Source: Candidatus Cloacimonadota bacterium (GTDB lineage: Bacteria > Cloacimonadota > Cloacimonadia > JGIOTU-2). Taken from it: a stretch of DNA of 7,938 nt. The position numbers and the translations under genes are program-made. Under the pieces are notes generated by a model that was not told the origin of the DNA, searched no databases, and was given only the letters and a program-made list of their open reading frames with translations. Of this stretch, positions 6,348 to 7,938 are shown one piece after another. The stretch's first letter is position 1. The number at the start of each line of letters is the position of its first letter. The stretch lies in NCBI GenBank assembly GCA_021160355.1, contig JAGHCS010000078.1:1-7938 (forward strand), in the 5' to 3' direction.

Positions 6348-6536
6348 CTACTCTGCAAAAAAGTTAGTTAAAAATTTACCTATCACTCCAAAACCCAGAG
6401 CAATATAAGCTAATACATCATTTCCTCCTGCTATTGCAGCCCCTGTTATGGTTGCGGAAACTGCTAATAATCCATCACCAAACTTTCTCAAATTTCTTGG
6501 TGTTGGACTCATGTAACTTCTATGTGAAAATTTCAT
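6348..6536 (-). CDS. Holin-like small membrane protein (62 aa)
   Basis: A 62 aa protein with a basic N-terminus (MKFSHRSYMSPTPRNLRKFG) and two hydrophobic segments, about 21-37 (GDGLLAVSATITGAAIAGG) and 41-60 (VLAYIALGFGVIGKFLTNFF), separated by a short Gly-Asn-Asp turn. Size, two membrane helices and position 2 nt upstream of the endolysin fit a small class II-like holin that opens the inner membrane at a set time. The first Met at 6536 was chosen; Met9 is an alternative, and dual starts would matter for holin timing. The segment SPTPRNLRKFGDGLLA resembles small membrane proteins found beside lysins in Bacteroidota phages, as I recall them. Holin function is inferred from architecture and neighbours. 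Confidence 0.7.
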   Translation of the reverse strand: MKFSHRSYMSPTPRNLRKFGDGLLAVSATITGAAIAGGNDVLAYIALGFGVIGKFLTNFFAE

Positions 6537-6551
6537 ATCATTTAATTTTAG

Positions 6552-6731
6552 TTAATATTCCCATTCAATATCTTCTTTTTTTGGATAATAATCATCTGCA
6601 GTTGACGGTAAAGCAATAGGATAATTTATAAATTCAGATGTATTTGATTCCTCAATAAGTTCATATTGAGTTCCACAACCCCAGCATTTTAACCCTGTAT
6701 CTAATAGTTGACCACACTTTAGACAATTCAT
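6552..6731 (-). CDS. Zinc-ribbon mini-protein (59 aa)
   Basis: A short ORF that begins MNCLKCGQLL and has a Cys-x2-Cys (residues 3, 6), then Cys-x2-Cys (16, 19) pattern within CLKCGQLLDTGLKCWGCG. This is a compact zinc-ribbon knuckle pair like those in small rubredoxin-type folds. The rest is acidic and aromatic, with YPIALPSTADDYYPKKED and a terminal IEWEY. Its stop is 15 nt before the holin-like gene. A TAAGAAG sequence lies a few bases upstream of the ATG and could act as a weak ribosome binding site. The zinc site is well supported by the spacing; partner and role are unknown (protein or nucleic-acid contact are both possible). Confidence 0.72.
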   Translation of the reverse strand: MNCLKCGQLLDTGLKCWGCGTQYELIEESNTSEFINYPIALPSTADDYYPKKEDIEWEY

Positions 6732-6773
6732 ATCTTCTTAAATATTAATGTGAATAATTCAATCAAATCAATT

Positions 6774-7169
6774 CTATCGTTTTGTGAGAACTCGCCCCTC
6801 TGTTGGAGTGAGCCCTCTGGTTCTGAAATGTTGTTCATATATTTTGTCTCGAAATTCAATGAACTCTCTATATGCTTTCTCCGCCTCTTCTTTATTCCCA
6901 TTTAACAAACTTAGTGTATAACGATTCTGCAAATCAAACGAATGAACGACGGCTAAAAAAAGATCCCCTGGCACGTATTCCTTCCAAAGTATCTCAGTCT
7001 TTGTTTCCAGATTACTAATTGCACGAACGTTCATGAATCCAGATGTAATCAAAGCCAGTGCAATCATTATTATTGAAGTAATTGCCCAACGTTTCCACAT
7101 ACGTTGGCTGTCTACGATTTCCTTTACTTTGGAATCCATGTAGTTTATAATATCTATTTCTTTTGTCAT
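6774..7169 (-). CDS. Small membrane protein with one transmembrane helix (131 aa), next to lysis genes
   Basis: A 131 aa protein. It has a short charged N-terminal helix (DIINYMDSKVKEIVDSQRMW), one clear transmembrane segment (about 28-46, WAITSIIMIALALITSGFM), then a soluble part with EILWKEYVPGD (59-69) and a basic/acidic amphipathic helix, NGNKEEAEKAYREFIEFRDK, ending in a basic tail. With the Lys/Arg-rich flank on the N-terminal side of the helix, an N-in, C-out (periplasmic) topology is likely. It lies between the fibre-like gene and the zinc-ribbon gene and overlaps a 14-codon mini-ORF by ATGA. No named family is recognised. A lysis-associated role (antiholin or spanin partner) or an infection-related membrane role would be inference from position only. 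Confidence 0.7.
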   Translation of the reverse strand: MTKEIDIINYMDSKVKEIVDSQRMWKRWAITSIIMIALALITSGFMNVRAISNLETKTEILWKEYVPGDLFLAVVHSFDLQNRYTLSLLNGNKEEAEKAYREFIEFRDKIYEQHFRTRGLTPTEGRVLTKR

Positions 7170-7210
7170 TGTCTAATCATTTGATCATGTGTGACAGGTG
7201 TATTTGCCAT
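7166..7210 (-). CDS. Possible 14-codon leader ORF coupled to the membrane-protein gene
   Basis: A 14-codon ORF (MANTPVTHDQMIRQ) lies in the 79 nt gap after the fibre-like gene. Its TGA overlaps the ATG of the next gene (ATGA), the classic arrangement for termination-reinitiation coupling. It is too short to judge by composition and may be a chance ORF, or the real N-terminus of the next gene displaced by a frameshift. Confidence 0.25.
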   Translation of the reverse strand: MANTPVTHDQMIRQ

Positions 7211-7248
7211 TTTATTTTATAAACTTTCAAATTCTCAAACTTCCGCTT

Positions 7249-7938
7249 TTATTCAGGATCGCCCGCCGTGTTATTGAATAATATTACTATTTCTCTTTCA
7301 CTCCCTGTTCCTGTGCTTTCTTCTGCATTTACATTTCCCCCACAATTATATGTATATGAATTGTCGGAATAACGATAACCTGTTACTCCTTCTATATAAT
7401 GCCGTTTGATATATATTTCTGCATCTACTTGAAAACCTAAATAATAATTAGTTGAAGCTGTAATATCCACTGGGCTGTTTAATTCAATATTAATCCATTC
7501 AGCTGTATTATCTCCTATATCAGCAGATTCTCCGGAACCAATACAAGTTCCATCAGAACTATGAATTGAAATACACATTTTTGCATTATTCCCATCGTCA
7601 ATATAAATATGTCCGTAAGATATCGTTCCTGCATCTGTTGTTTCAAACTTGGAATGCCACAGTTTTTCAACACCACAATCCACAGTAGTTGTATTTTCTA
7701 TACTTGTTCCAATTGCTCCGTTAATGGTTGGTGCTTCTGTATGTCTTATTATATACCCTTTAAAATCGGTTGTGGCTGGTATTTTCCATTTTTTAGCTAA
7801 ATAACCTGTTAATACATCACGGTCACGGTCGGAAATGTCTGCGTTATATACGATGACTTCCATTATTTCGGTATCGGAATTCTGTGTTAATCCATGATTC
7901 GCCCCTAATGTAATTCCATCTAAATTCTGAATGCCCGC
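7249..7938 (-). CDS. C-terminal 229 residues of a LamG/concanavalin-like adhesin or fibre protein, 5' end cut by window edge
   Basis: The frame is open from the right edge to the TAA at 7249; the ATG at 7863 is internal, since the same frame continues upstream with sequence that belongs to the domain. The first 60 residues include GITLGANHGL, then EIMEVIVYNADISDRDRDVL and GYLAKKWKIP. This is the typical end of a LamG/concanavalin A-like jelly-roll ('E..VY...lSd.dr....yLa.KW'). A second beta-rich module follows, with AGTISYGHIYIDDGNNAKM, IGDNTAEWINIELNSPVDIT, TNYYLGFQVDAEIYIKRHY and a Tyr-rich GYRYSDNSYTYNCGG. It resembles a glycan-binding-type beta-sandwich often placed at the C-terminus of surface proteins. 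The protein is probably a virion fibre or decoration that contacts host or mucus glycans; this role is inferred. There is no membrane segment. Confidence 0.72.
   Translation of the reverse strand, partial: AGIQNLDGITLGANHGLTQNSDTEIMEVIVYNADISDRDRDVLTGYLAKKWKIPATTDFKGYIIRHTEAPTINGAIGTSIENTTTVDCGVEKLWHSKFETTDAGTISYGHIYIDDGNNAKMCISIHSSDGTCIGSGESADIGDNTAEWINIELNSPVDITASTNYYLGFQVDAEIYIKRHYIEGVTGYRYSDNSYTYNCGGNVNAEESTGTGSEREIVILFNNTAGDPE

Noticed and set aside
7170..7248. Promoter or terminator in the largest intergenic gap
   Set aside because: No Bacteroidota-type -7 element (TAnnTTTG) on the minus strand and no strong hairpin followed by T-run was found; only imperfect AT-rich repeats (AAGTTTGAGA and AAAGTTT) are present. 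The other gaps are too short or equally empty.
7863..7863. ATG at 7863 as the true start of the fibre-like gene
   Set aside because: The frame is open to the right edge, and the upstream 25 residues (including GANHGL and NSDTEI) belong to the same LamG-like domain.

Overview
The window looks like part of the late region of a crAss-like phage (order Crassvirales), the AT-rich podoviruses that infect Bacteroidota. Every gene I accept is on the minus strand, tightly packed with gaps of 0 to about 80 nt, often overlapping by 4-14 nt. No gene-free stretch reaches 300 bases. The assignment rests on recognising the conserved crAss-like tail block at the left (231 aa protein, 181 aa protein, tail tubular/ring protein, tail stabilization/muzzle protein) from sequence motifs and gene order; no database search was run.

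In transcription order (right to left) the layout is as follows. (1) The 3' end of a LamG/concanavalin-like adhesin or fibre gene (7249-7938, cut by the right edge). (2) A small single-span membrane protein (6774-7169), preceded by a 14-codon mini-ORF. (3) A 59 aa zinc-ribbon protein (6552-6731). (4) A lysis cassette: holin-like protein (6348-6536), Cys/His/Asn peptidoglycan hydrolase (5878-6345), a 52 aa acidic protein (5709-5867) and a spanin-like protein with a membrane segment near each end (4960-5706). (5) A 55 aa orphan (4792-4959). (6) A GIY-YIG homing endonuclease (4108-4746). (7) The tail/neck assembly block: 231 aa protein (3426-4121), 181 aa protein (2888-3433), 103 aa protein (2584-2895), Ttub (1841-2581) and the first 603 residues of Tstab (1-1809, cut by the left edge).

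The most interesting structure is at the homing endonuclease. Immediately upstream of it, right where the next tail gene should begin, lies an 8-codon ORF reading MTLNEIVI. The true downstream tail gene begins MTLREIVYQ, 648 bases further on. Six of the first seven residues are the same, and most base differences are synonymous. The endonuclease therefore appears to have invaded the extreme 5' end of the tail gene. It left the original start behind as a stub whose stop overlaps the endonuclease start (ATGA), and its 3' end now overlaps a second, slightly diverged copy of the tail gene's start. The invader may borrow the tail gene's translation signal while the tail gene stays intact. The longer reading of the tail gene, from 4262, is an out-of-frame read through the endonuclease and should not be used.

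Functionally, the block would supply proteins for joining the capsid to the tail and closing it (231, 181, Ttub, Tstab), a surface or receptor-binding protein, and the lysis proteins that release virions. I found no tRNA, CRISPR array, clear terminator or clear Bacteroidota-type promoter.
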